From Hanleya hanleyi (Eukaryota; Mollusca; Polyplacophora; Lepidopleurida; Hanleyidae), in the NCBI GenBank assembly GCA_036873755.1, contig JAVTVY010018868.1, positions 1-64,000 on the forward strand: a DNA stretch of 64,000 nucleotides, read 5' to 3'. A program made the position numbers and the translations under genes. This document shows positions 36,630 to 49,200 of this stretch, one piece after another. The number at the start of each line of letters is the position of its first letter. Within the stretch, counting starts at the first letter, position 1. The notes under the pieces are model-generated. The model made no database searches. It saw only the letters and a program-made list of their open reading frames with translations, and was not told the origin of the DNA.

Positions 36630-39600
36630 GGGAATGTATCCGTCCATCGTTTGCTGTTGAGACGTTTTAAACGATGAAAAAAACGTTCAGCAACTACACC
36701 CATCGTTTGCACCATCGTTTTTTTGTGTAGCGAACGATCAAAAAAACCATCACCGAAGATTGCCGAAGGTGCCGCTGTCGTTCGGAAGAAAACGTCGTCG
36801 TTTGGAAGAAAACGATTGTCGGCTGACAAAGACGATCGCACGTGTTCAGCTGCGCATAAATACACACTGGGTGAACAAGCCATGCCTTCGCTCTCAACTG
36901 CGGGCGTGTGGAACAAAATATAGCGCTCTCAACGAATGTGAAAATGGGTTTATTACAGAGGAAATAAATTACACTTTAACTGCCTTCCGCGTTTGTTTTA
37001 AAGGTTGTGATTACGGGAAGTCGCTTTCTGTGTGTAAATTGATCTATAAAAATGACAATCATCTACATGTAGCTATGATAATGGAAGTATTACATACGCA
37101 ACTAAAACTGAATGTTTTAACACCCTCTCCATGTATGCACGGTGTGAGAATTTTCTTTGAATAGGCCGGAAAAGGTATAATCAACAGATAACTCGGCCGA
37201 TATCTTACTGATCTGAATTCTGTTCAGTTACTATTTAACTTGAAGAGATCCCCGTTTCAGAAATATTTAGGTTAATAAATATTTCCTTGTTATTCAGGGC
37301 GATACGGAAATGTTTACCAGGAAAAGATGGTGCCGATTCGCCCGGAAATTTTCGCGATATGCCGACACTAGGTTTTGATCAGTTTCCTTGAAAACACACG
37401 GATACAGTAGAAATCTAAATAAATATTTTTCATCGCGAGTATTATAGGACCATGAAAATATATCATTTTTGTATCTTCAGCCGTTTTGTTATAGTGTTTA
37501 CCGGAAAGCCTGTAACACGATTTGCTGGGAATTTTCCTGAAATTCGCCCACTTCAGAGCGAGTTTTCAATACCTCTCTGGCAAATCGTGTTACACTTTTC
37601 TCGGTAAATATCACATGAAAAGGGCTGAAGAGAACAGAAATGATATTTATATTTTGATGATCCTATGATACTCGAGATGAAAAAAAATGTATTTAGATTT
37701 TTTATTTTATGAATGCGTTTTCAAGGATAGTGATATAGTGTCGGTATATCGCCAAAAATTCCCGGCAAATCGACTATCTTTGATGTGAAATAAAACAAAG
37801 AATGGAAAGGTTTCTTCTGTTATTTGGCCTGTATACTTTGAAATTTCCTGTAATTGCTGTCCACAGGGAAAAGCATGTGTCGTGAAGACACGTGTTCAGC
37901 TTTAATATTTTAGAAACATCGCCATTTATTCTACATGTCTGTCCGATAAAACAGTCGGTATATGGGCAGGGAGTACACGAGTATATGCACGTGGCCTACC
38001 CTTCAGGCTGTCGTTTATCCCCAGCAGAGAAAAGTCGATTTCGGACTGCTCCCGACTGGCGGGAAAATATTGAGCGGTGTAGAACACGTGTCTGTCGAAA
38101 CGTTCATGATGAAATACCAGATTAGAGAGGAAAACTATATTCACGATCGAATCCTTTAATTCACAAGTCGAATACATTAAAATTATCCAGGAAGTTTCTC
38201 TGTACTTTGGTGGGTGCCTTGAAAGAAGAATTTTCACGAGAGAAAATTGAGTGGTACTGATAAGCAATTTTGTACATCGCTACTTGAGAGAAAGTGGAGG
38301 TCTGGATTTCCAATGAGTCTTCATTCAAGCACTTTTAATGTTTTCGATTGAACTAATTTTCTCGGCAATGCGCTGAGACCGATGTATTTTTTTGACAACC
38401 TATCGTTTATATGAGACTTTACCGTAACAGATCCAAATATTTGATTATCGGTGTTCTTTTATTATGTCACTTTTTAATTCTGGTCAACTTAACACACTTT
38501 TGTTATTCTACATTGCAGATTTGTTTGCTGCATGGTCATACTGAAACTAGAGGAATGACCGCCTTTTCTCCGGATAACATTCTTCGTACAGGCACATATT
38601 ACTTCATGATGTGTATATTTTGTTGTAAGTTTCTTACCAATAAACATATGATTGTGCAATAAAGTCCCATATCTATATCCAGCAGGACAAAACGTGGAAG
38701 AAAATGATTTCCGGTGAGCATATAGGTAAGAATCCTGCTTGATTAGCACACAATATTGGCAAGCTGTCAGTTTATTGTCTAGCCATAATAATAATAGTAA
38801 AGTGATCAGCGTTTTCCTCTGTTCTATTGGTCTGTACACAGCTTGACATTCAAGCCAAGAAGTACGCAAGAGTAACTTCCGGAGGCGGCATCCACAGGAC
38901 ATCCGAGCATTTGCTTTATTACTACCATAATTCAAATGGACGTTCACGGGAAGTATTGCTGAAGGAAATATCTATTTCAAAGACATTATTGAATAAAAGG
39001 CGACAGGTGTCTTTGACTTTATACTTTTTGTTTATTTACAGTTGCACATTTCCGGGACAGTTTTCAATTGATCACTCCGGACTCCAAATAAGCCATGCCG
39101 TTTTGTTCTATATGAAAAATATATTTGCAATTTCTGGAAGGTTAGACATTTATGATTACATCTTTAATAGTATACACATCGTCTTTCACATCCAGCTTAT
39201 TTGTTTCTCACCACGACCGATACTTCATTCATTATGGCACAATATACAAGAAATCAAGGGCAAGGCTTTGGTGTAAGACCTCCCATTGAAAAGGTAATAT
39301 CCTAAACAAAAGACTGACAATACAACTTGCAGCAGATCCTTTGTCAATTATATTTCGTGAGTCTTACACCAAATCGTTGCCAAATCAAGGTAAGCTGAAT
39401 GGCTGAGTTTGCCAGATTTTAAAGATGGATAAAAGAGCTGAAGTGAACAAGACGGTAATTTGATAGCAACTGAAATGGAAGTCGGAATAGTGGGTTGGGA
39501 TTAAAAGTAAAAAAATAAAAAGATGGAATAAACTAATCGGTTTTCTGTCTACTTATTCTCTAAATTATACTGTCTAAAATGTGAATTAATTCTACTGAGC

Positions 39601-41684
39601 CCCCGAGATAATATCATATAAAACACGGTTGTATATTTGGCTGTTTCGTCACAATCATCTATCGATCTGTCTTCCACTGAAATATTTCAGAATACATTTA
39701 TATCTGAAACAGATCGAACCAATTTTCTGACTAATTAAAAACGTCGACCGTGAATTGATGCGTATCATCTTAATAGTCCTATATATACTTGAGTAAAACT
39801 GGATAAACAGGTGACAGAATATCTGCAGTCGAGCCATATTTCAAGCTAGAATAATGATCGGAGAGAGGTAAAAGGGAATTCCTTTTCAGATTTTATACAT
39901 TTTTAAAATTATTTTCATGCGAGTCATGATCTCACTGTTACGAAGACATAATATATTGAGGTTGTGTTAGCTGAATATATTATGAAGCAGGAACCGTGTA
40001 CAAGCGCTGGCCCACGTGCTATGTAATGATCACGTGATGTTATTGCAACTCCGTATGGTGGGAAAATGTACAACCAACACGTGGCATGTTGAAACTTTCA
40101 TTCTACAGACCCCACCCAATTCTATGAAAGTATTTTCATACATTTGTTAATCAAGGATCGAAGGATACAGTGAATTGTTAGAAAGGGCAAGCAATCCATG
40201 TCTTTCGTTTAGCTGCTATCATGGTGGGATGAGCTCGTTCCAGCTGGGAAGATTACCGTCTCAGACGAGTTGGCCCTGATATGGATCTCAGACGAGTTGG
40301 CCCTGATATGGAGCTTCAAATAGTGTCGGGCTCTTGATTAATTTGCTGTTCTTTTTATTGACAAAAAACAGTTTGAAAAGCCCTTCCACAATATTTCCTG
40401 CGAAGAGCAGTCAAGAAATTAATAGGTTTGATTCTCAATCTGAAAATGACTTAATCTGTGTTTCTTCATATAGATCTTTCATATATTTTCCCGTAGACAT
40501 CTTTGGCGTCACCGGGATAGTTGGGCCTAGTCTTCTCGGTCGTGACAGAAATTCAGCATGGTTTCAAGCATATCCTGAAGAGAAAATAAAGAAAATATCA
40601 GAATGTCTAAGTTTCAGAATATGCCCTTGTCCCGTATATACTAATACAATGAAAAACCCGAATTCAGTTTGTGATTTTAAATTGACCGGGCGTCCGATGA
40701 AACTAATCTCTTCATTGTCAGCCGATCATTGCGGCCAATTACTTGAATCTAATTTAATGGTTAAAGAGCAGGAAGAATGTATTTGCTCTTCAAAGAGAGA
40801 AAATAATGATGGGAAATGCAAGAGGCAATGGATTATTCAATGAAAATCATCAAAGACGAAGAAGTCCGCCATTTAGCCTCTCGCGTCAAAAGTTACCATA
40901 AAAAAAAGATAATTCGAACACGTCCGTTTTTTCTATAATTGGCTTGAATTGGGTATTTGAATAATCGATGTAGGTCCTTGAAAAGCCCTTAAATTTAATG
41001 CAAGAAAAGGCTTGCGAACCCTGTAATCGTCTTGTGAATTTCTGCGTTTACGCAGCGTCCTGAAAGAGAAAGAATGTATGCATTGTACTCCAATGTTTCA
41101 CTCGACATTTATCTGTAATCAAACGTGATAATAATTGTTTAAGTAAAACTACGATCATCTCCATGGTAAGCTAGGACTGACTTGTTTAAAAGTCGCATTC
41201 CAAAATTGCGCAAGCCCGTATTCTGCAAATTCGAATCGCACGTTCATAAAACGATATCATGGTTTCATAATATTTTGTTTATTTACGAATTACATCGTAA
41301 CTGATTCTAATATATTGTCAAGCAGCACACGTGTTTGCAATTCTGGAGAAGAAAACAATATTAATTTGTGTTCCATTCTCCGTTTTCACGGCCGCAATCG
41401 ACACCGCCGATGTTGTTTTTGCGTCTGTAAAACGGGACTACTTTCGAGCTGATCGTTTGCCAGGAGACTCCCGATCGTTTGCTAGAAAACGTCTGCACCT
41501 TTGTTCGAGGTGTGAAAAGACGACCGACACCCTTATCGTAGGTTGCCGGAGATTTCCGGCGATCGTCTTGGTTTGGTAGACGTTTTTTAAAAAACGATCA
41601 ACTCATACACCCATCGTTTGCATGGACGGTTTTTTTTCATCGTTTAAAACGTCTAGCAAACGAACGTTGGATGGATACGATCCC
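36630..41684. mobile_element. 5.06-kb DNA transposon with TAA target duplication (PIF/Harbinger-like)
   Basis: It splits a Penelope-like copy. TAA flanks both sides (36627-36629 and 41685-41687), while the uninterrupted copy has one TAA. The ends are inverted: GGGAATGTATCCGTCCA against the reverse complement of the right end, GGGATCGTATCCATCCA. Inside, both ends carry inverted GACGTTTTAAACGATGAAAAA and CCCATCGTTTGC blocks. A 3-bp TWA duplication with GGG-start termini is the known PIF/Harbinger pattern. I recognise no transposase. The longest internal ORF (40334-40843, 169 aa) has no motif I know, so the element is probably non-autonomous. Confidence 0.72.
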
Positions 41685-41687
41685 TAA

Positions 41688-43575
41688 CAGTATTAGCACC
41701 AAATTCAAAAAGACAATCATAGTATACATAAACATAGTCTTGTTTCCTGCAAGAGAGAAGCGTCAACAGTTTTCAATGATGCCGGCAAGGCATCATGATG
41801 TTCCAAAAATATCAAATCCGTATCGCTGATCAGTATTCTTAATCCATAATATTCGTTGTAAAGTCGTCATCCAAAGAACGATGTATCTCAGTCACGCTTT
41901 GATTGTGACTGTTCATATGAGTACCATGAGGATCTTGAAGTACATGGGTTCATACGGCCCCTAGCCCCACGTTAAGCGGAATTAGACACAAGTTACGAAA
42001 CGTAACGCCATAGATCTTGCACGCTACGCTCGTATTTTGCTATCAGCATGCAATATGTATCGCCAAATTTGATAAACTTTGAGTGGAGACGCTTGGTGGT
42101 GTAACCCTGTTTTATAAGTTTCTGCAACAACGTTTTGTGACGTTGATTAAAATCGTCACATTTAACACAGGATCTAGCAAATGCTACAACGCGTGATATG
42201 TATACGCCATATACAGGTCCCACTGGAATATAACTGTCCAGAAAGGGATTGTTTACGATGTCGAAATTGTAATCATCTCTTTTTTCATACAGTCGACGAG
42301 AGAGAAGGCCCGCTTCATTTTTGTAGAGATATAGGTCTAAATAAGATGTGCCTGTAGGGTTGTCTGTAGTTTCCTTCAAATCCAGTGAAGGTGGAAATAT
42401 ATCCTTCACTGCGTCATTTATATAGTGATTATCCACAGCGAGAAGATCGTCTATATAGCGTTTGGTGAATGAGAAGGAACGGGCTTTGAATGGATCGGGT
42501 TTTGAAAGCGCCTGCGTATAGTCATATTCATAAGAGAACAGATATAGGTCAGCCAATAGGGGTGCACAATTAGTACTCATTGGAATATCTATATGCTGTT
42601 GATATATTGTGTTGCCAAATTTCACATAGATATTTTTAATGAGAAATTCAAGCAACTCTATAAACAAAGAAACATCCCACGAATGATATCTCTTGTATGT
42701 AGTAGAGTTAAAGAATGCTTTATGGCTTCCGACATTAATATATCTACTATCAGTTTTCTTGAACACAGATACTATTAATGAACTTAGACGGTCACTAAGG
42801 TCCTGATGAGGGATTGTAGTATAGAGAGTCCGTAAGACATTTTAAGTTTTTCAATATCCACATACATTCAACGCCAGAGTTTTTAGAAATAGTGACGCAA
42901 TACCTTTCCCAAAATGCTTTTACCTCCTGAAGGGCCCTCGTTAACAGGGTTGAAAGAAGCTTGGTGGTGCAGCGTCTAGAACCAGTTATGAATCTAGCTT
43001 TGTACGGTCATTTATGCATTTTGGGAGTACAGCATACTTTTGGTATATCGTTATGCTTGGTTGGAAGACAAATATCTCTTTCCCTGAGAAAAGTTTTGTG
43101 ATTATTAAATAAATCTTCCAAAGTAAATGCAGTTGGAGAGTAAGTAGACGTATTTGATGACGATATGTTTACACTCAATTCTTCAACCAGCACCTGGCAA
43201 TAGTAATATTTATATATGAATATTATATTATTTGGAGCTTTGTCGGCTGCGACTATGACGAATTTACTCTGCTAGATTTGCTAGAACTGCTTGCGAACCG
43301 GGGTTTCTCAGTACTTGTTTTGCTTGGGGAAGGGTACTTCTGTCAATATGGCGGTTTCAACGACCTTGCTCTTGGTGAGGTCCAGCCAATCAGCGAGTAC
43401 TGTAGGTTCAACTTTTTCTCGCTTAGACCAATCAATAACGTACTGTTCCAAAGCAGACAGGACTATCTTCTGGTCGGCCTTCAGGCCTTCTCGGCTCTCT
43501 ATATTTAGGTCCCTTCATCAGGAGTAATCTTAGGTCCTTATCACTCACCACATCAAGGTCACCAGTCACAACATG
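41688..43575 (-). mobile_element. Penelope-like RT copy, continued
   Basis: Remainder of the split copy. ORF 42766-41993 (257 aa) keeps a long RT segment: VSLFIELLEFLIKNIYV, MSTNCAPLLADLYLF, RYIDDLLAVD (catalytic Asp-Asp) and terminal SVQDLWRYVS. The N-terminal part (43560-42790) is broken by deletions and frameshifts, with ORF pieces at 43193-43008 (LVEELSVNISSS). The family's GIPMGTN is IDIPMSTN here. Confidence 0.75.
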
Positions 43576-43589
43576 TTTGCATGGTGCAT

Positions 43590-44530
43590 AGATAAAGTTC
43601 GACGATTATTATTAAGTATCAAAGGTGTCAGGAGAGAATTCTCGCTTCTGAAGTAGAAAAATGTATAGAAAAATAACTAAATTCGAGATTCAGCTTCTTT
43701 GACACATTTCATGAGTACTCAGCGCTGTCTTCCGTAGTTACCAGGGTCCGTAAGGTCCGAATTCTGTTCATTATTATCACTGCTTTATCATATGTGTCAG
43801 AACAGAATTCTGGCTTCTGGAGTTCTGTAGGTATTGAAAAATACCAATCTCAATTCGAGATTTCTGTTTTGACACATTAACTCAGCCACGTTACTGGCGT
43901 GTTTCAACCCTGAATATGGATTCTACGTACAAGTGGCCATATGCTCACATGATCTTGTTCGCATGTCTTTCGTATAACGATTCTGGCCTGATGCGAGATA
44001 TACATCAGAATAATACCGCTGAGATCCATAGTAATATTAAAGTAGTAAGAATATTCTACATCAGCCGTGCCTATACGAATTCCTAGCTACAGTTAACGAT
44101 GGACCTCCAGTACATAATACAGACAAGAATAATGACGACTTGGCTCCACTATAAGAACAGCGCTGTTTAAGAATGCACATGAAATGTGTAAATCCGATAA
44201 AATCGAATGGAGACTAGTAAATTTCAATACCTACAAAAGATCATGAGCGAAAATTTTGTCCCGACGCATAATAAAACAGTAATAATGCTCTACAGAACTT
44301 GGGCCTTATGTACATTGAAAACCACAGAAGACATTGAAGAAATAGCATTGGTAAACACATGAAATGTGTCAAAGCAGATAAATCTCCAAGATTGATATGT
44401 TTCAATACCAACTGCATAAATATTTCTAGGAGCGATAATTCTGCCCTGACACTATGTGCGAAACAGAATAAGCGAGATAATAATATTGGAGATTATATGT
44501 CATAAATATTAATAGAACAGTCCCGTGATG
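43590..44530. repeat. Tandem/inverted noncoding repeats
   Basis: Contains repeated blocks (TTGACACATTTCATG, AGGTCCGAATTCTGTTCATTATTATCACTG, TTCTGTAGGTATTGAAA) in both orientations, related to 35620-35975. No ORF. Probably the 5' region or companion repeat of the RT family. Confidence 0.5.
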
Positions 44531-44796
44531 GAAGTCTCTAACGACAAAAGGCGACACACGACGTCATGATCCATGTGGCGTCACGCCGAGGTTAGGAAGC
44601 GAACCATTTCTTAACATTTGAATGCTGTATTATTTTATGCACGGACATTTACATGCTATGATTTGTGTTTGCAAATGTCTCTTTAGCTCCGAGACAATAA
44701 CATCTTCAAAATTGTTTCGATCGTTTCTATTATGAAAGCCACAATGTTAATTATTTTCCGGGTTTTGCAGTAGAGCCATTGTGAAAGTATTACCCA

Positions 44797-45672
44797 GTGC
44801 CTAACCTTGACCTGACATCACGTGGGCAATGGCGTCCTTTTGCGCCTATGATGACAACCAGGACGTGGGTATGCCTTCTCGGAGGGTTCTCTGCTGGAAA
44901 TGGAGTTCACCAAGGAGGAATTCTGTCTCCTCTGTTCTTTAATGCCTACATACATGAACTCGACATCAAAATATCTCGGTCCAATTTAGGATGTAATGTA
45001 GCCGGAGTCTTCTTTAACCACCTATTATACGCTGACGACTTATGCCTTATTATAGTCTCTCTGGCAAGGGCCTTTAGAATCCACTTTGATATATGTGATA
45101 TTTTTGCGACTGAGAATAATATTGTCATCACTAAGAAAGGTATTCATGTGTTTTCGTCCAATAAAGTCCAATGACCTGAGAGCACACTCTGTTAAACTGT
45201 CTGGCTCACAGCTGAATTACGTTGACAACGCCAAATATCTTGATCATTTTATCTCCAGCGACCACACTGACAGTTATGATATGTTCTATTATAGAACATT
45301 ATGCATTCGTGCCAACATTTTGGCTCGAAAGTTCTATATGTGTTCTCAAGATGCGAAGAAGCAACTTTTCTCGTCGTGCTGTGCCAGTATCTATTGCAGC
45401 CATCTGTGGTCTTCGTACTCGTCATGTAACTGGAAAAAATTGCGTATCACATACAACAACGTATTTCACTGGATATAATGCACTCCCCGCGTAATTGTAG
45501 TGCTACTTACATGTTTGAGATTAACTCTGTACCCAGCTTTAATGAGGTTATTCGACGCCAGATTAATTTTTTACGGAACAGACTTCTTACTTACAACTTT
45601 GTGGCTTTCCGATTTGTCTCAAACTTCGCGTTTAGTTGTCATTTGTCTCGCCAAATCCATGTAACGCACTAG
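44797..45672 (+). pseudogene. LINE reverse transcriptase 3' fragment
   Basis: ORF 44797-45174 carries GVHQGGILSPLFFNAYIHELD and NHLLYADDLCLI, the RT fingers/palm motifs with the catalytic Ala-Asp-Asp. After a frameshift near 45170, the ORF ending at 45478 continues with LNYVDNAKYLDHFI and ILARKFYMCS, typical of the C-terminus of CR1/L2-type non-LTR elements. The 3' end is near 45740 (AATAAATAAGTATTATTATTC). 5'-truncated and frameshifted. Confidence 0.72.
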
Positions 45673-45744
45673 TAATTTGTCTTTTGGCTGCAATCTTATT
45701 ATTTATTTGTTCATCTGTGTCCGAAATAAATAAGTATTATTATT

Positions 45745-46510
45745 CTATTGAAGAGTCTTATCTCGGGGCTGTCCTATTGTATTGATGATTTCTAGGCTTG
45801 GCCCCTCATGAAAGATATTCCAGGAATATACAGAATTTATGCGCCCAAAAAGATCTTGAAACAACTGCTGTGAGGTACATGAGTACTTGTAGTGATATTA
45901 TAATAAAACTCCTACACTCAGGCTTTTGTAGGATCGGGACATACTAGGATAGCGGATATGTTTATAGACATGTTTTTGTATTGCAGTGATCTATTTAATG
46001 CTGTCAGAAAATTATATAAATAATTGATGTAAAAACTGATGCTCACAGCACGCTTTCGCCAACTTTGTAACTGTGTGCCACTCTGCGACTTCCCGTATGT
46101 TTTGTGGATATTTTGGAACGAGCCCCCATTACAATTTTAAATTAATTTGTACGTTTGACAAAACAATATACAGCTACGACGTCAAATAACTCCGAATGTC
46201 TAAATCACGGAACTAGATTATTTTTTTATGACTGACATCCGAAAAACCCGCCCTCTAATGCAGTAGTTAATGTTTCTTACCTAATATCCCATGGTGAATG
46301 ACGCTCGTTATATTGAGGATTTCTCACCAAATCTTTGCCGAAGTATTTGGCCGATGCCTAAATTCGACATACGAACCGTTTTGGCTATTTAACAACGAAG
46401 TATTTCACCCACAAAAAACGTTTGACATAGTTTGCAGTGCGTTTAACGTAATTTACTTGTATGTTGCAGATACCCCCGCCTGTGACGTCACAGGTCAATG
46501 ACTTCATAAT
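45745..46510. other. No gene recognised
   Basis: No domain or repeat recognised in the short ORFs. Confidence 0.4.
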
Positions 46511-49200
46511 AGTTTCCTTAAGTGGCATTTAGAAGTTGGGAAGTAGATAAATAAACAAATTGCTTATGGATAACAACTTCTAGTTTATTCAGGACGACGT
46601 TTCGATACAGGTACTAGTATCGTTCTCAAGTCAATGACATCAATAAGTAAATAATCAGTATATATACAGTTCCTTGAGTAAATGTCAATAGGATGATAAC
46701 AATAGTATTATACCAGGTGAGAAATTTATAATAGGACAGGATCAGACTGTGGATATGGCTAGATTAATTAACAAGGTAGATTAATTAACAAGGTGGGCTT
46801 CTAGGCACGGTGGGGTTCCTGGATTAGTAGGTCATAGGCGCTGGGGATGAATAGGCCCTGGTCTCTGTTCAGTTGTGGTTTTGTTCTTTTGATGTGGATG
46901 GCCTCTAGTAGTTTTCTGTTTTTCCAGTGCATGTGGTTTGTGGCAAGGGGTTTGGTGTTGTTCCAGTTGATTGAGTGGGTGGAGTTTTCTTTGATGTGGT
47001 CCGAAACTGCTGATTTCCCGTCTTGTTTGGTCACAGATGATTTGTGTTCTTTCATTCGTTTATTGAGGGGTCTTGATGTTTCGCCGATGTAATGTTTTTT
47101 GCAACTGCACTCCAACTTGTAGATTACACATTTTGGCTGGGGTTGGGTGGTTGGGGCTTTTTACCGGTCGCATTGATGTGATTCTTCAGTTTTCTGTTGG
47201 TTGCAAAGGTTGTCTGGATGCTGGCTCGTGTCTGGAGTAGTCTGGCGACCTGGTGACTTGTCTTGCCTATATAGGGTAGAGTTATTCGGATATTTGGGCC
47301 CTCTTCTCTGATAGTACGTTGTCTCTGGTTTGGTTGTAGTGCTTGTTTTACAGTTTTTTCCACTAGGTGTTTGGGATAATCGTTGTAATTGCTGAAAACG
47401 GTCTTGATGTGGGAGATTTAGTTGTCAAGGTCAGTTGAACAGATGGATTGTGCTCGTTTGGTTAGTGTTGAGATGATGGCTGTCTTTGTTTGGGCTGGAT
47501 GGCAGGATCTGTAGTGGATATATTGGTCGGAATGGGTGGGCTTTCGGTACACACTAGTTTGTAGGCCGGTTGGTGATCTGCTGACAAGGACGTCCAGGAA
47601 AGGGAGAGCGTTGTTGGTTTCAGTTTCCATGGTGAATTTTAGACGTTGATGCTGGGTGTTGAGATGGTTGAGTAGTGTGGCAGGGTCATCTGTTTGTTGG
47701 ATGGGGACGAAAGTGTCATCCACTTTTCGTAGCCAGACTAGAGGCTGGACAGGGGAGGTTTGGAGGGCCCGGTTTTCAAGGTCAGTCAGGTAGATTTCAG
47801 ATACTATAGGTGACAGCGGGGAACCCATGGGAAGTCCGTGGATCTGTTCATAGAATGTGTCTCCCCACGAGAAGTATGTGGATGATAGGCAGCACTGTAA
47901 AAGCCGGATTATGCTGTTGGTCGTAAGGGTAGTGTTGTTGATCGGGTGTGCCTCCAACTTCTGTTTGATAACTTGTATAGCATCAGTGGTTGGTACATTC
48001 GTGAATAAGTCAACGACATCATAGCTGACCAGTTGACATGGGGTGCTGATGCTCTGGATTTTCTGCAAAATTCTGCGGAGTCCTTGATGTATGACGTGGC
48101 TGATCTTCCAAATGAGGCGAGGAGCTGGGTTAGATGTTGTGCTGTGTTATAGAACACGGTGTGTCTGGAACATATCAGTAAACGGGCTTTGATCGGATCT
48201 TTGTGAATTTTGATCGTTGCTCTGGCATATGGGGGCCGTGGGTGTTGGATAAGTAGCTTTTTGTGGAGGTCTGGCTGGATTTCTTTCTTCTTTTTTAGGT
48301 CTTTGAGAATGGCTCTATGTTGACGGTCGTAACGGTTGGTCGGATCTTTTTTAATTACTTTATAGGTGCTTTGGTCGGTGAGGAGGTTGACAACAAGGTT
48401 GTTGAAGTCCGTGGTGTCTAGGATTGCGGTGGCTTTCCCTTTGTCTGCTGGGGCAAGGACTATAGATTTATCCTTCTGCAGCTCAGTGATGGCATGGCGT
48501 TTACCTTGGGACAGGTTGTCAGTCTGTGGTCGAGCTTTGGAAAGGATTTCGGCTACTTGATGTCTTAAATAGTCTACATTGCCTCCTGGTGCTAATTGTT
48601 GTAGGCCTTTCTCGATGTTTACGATGAATTCATCTGTGGGAAATTTGTGGTTGGTGGGCGCAAAGTTTAGACCCTTGGAAAGGAGTTTGAGTTGATCATC
48701 TGTAAGCTGTTTGCTACTGAGATTCACCACGGTTTTGGCGAGGTATGGCTGTTTATCTGTATACTCGTTTCTAGCTGGGGCAGTCTGTTGGCGGTTAAGT
48801 TGGTCGAACTTCTTCACCTGGTTGAGTTTGATCTTGGTGTTCAGGGATGCATTGGACGCAGACTGGGACTGGCGGAGTTGGCTGTAGAGTGCTGGTTGGA
48901 TGACCGATTCAAGCTTTTGTTGCTGTGTGATGATGGCAGTTAGTGATATAGCCTTGGATCTACGGTGGTGTCTGATCCGTTCTTTAACCAATAGTCTGCT
49001 GGCATTGTCGGTGATTCTCTGGGCGGCTTTAGACTTCACAGGAGGTACAATTCTGAGGCCTTTAGGTATAATATCCCGGTTTCGGCATCTCATTAAAAAG
49101 GTCACATGGTTGCTGCTCTTGAGGTATTTCTTTTCTAGGTTGTTGAGTCGGTTGATGTCTCGGATTGCCGCATCTCCATGGTGATGACGTATGGTTTCCT
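46511..49200 (-). mobile_element. Penelope element A (RT plus GIY-YIG), tandem with the next copy
   Basis: On the - strand: N-terminal ORF 49210-47909 (433 aa) with LAPADKGKATAILDT and IHKDPIKARLL; RT ORF 48068-47418 (SYDVVDLFTNVP, GLPMGSPLSPIVSEIYL, WLRKVDDTFV with catalytic Asp-Asp); and GIY-YIG endonuclease ORF 47115-46801 (CSCKKHYIGETSRPLNKRMKEH). A one-base deletion near 48065 and a TAA at 47420-47418 break the frame, and a third shift near 47120 separates the endonuclease. The junction TTTCCTTAAGTGGCATTTAG occurs at both ends (46513 and 49196). The domain order RT then GIY-YIG is that of canonical Penelope elements. Confidence 0.85.
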
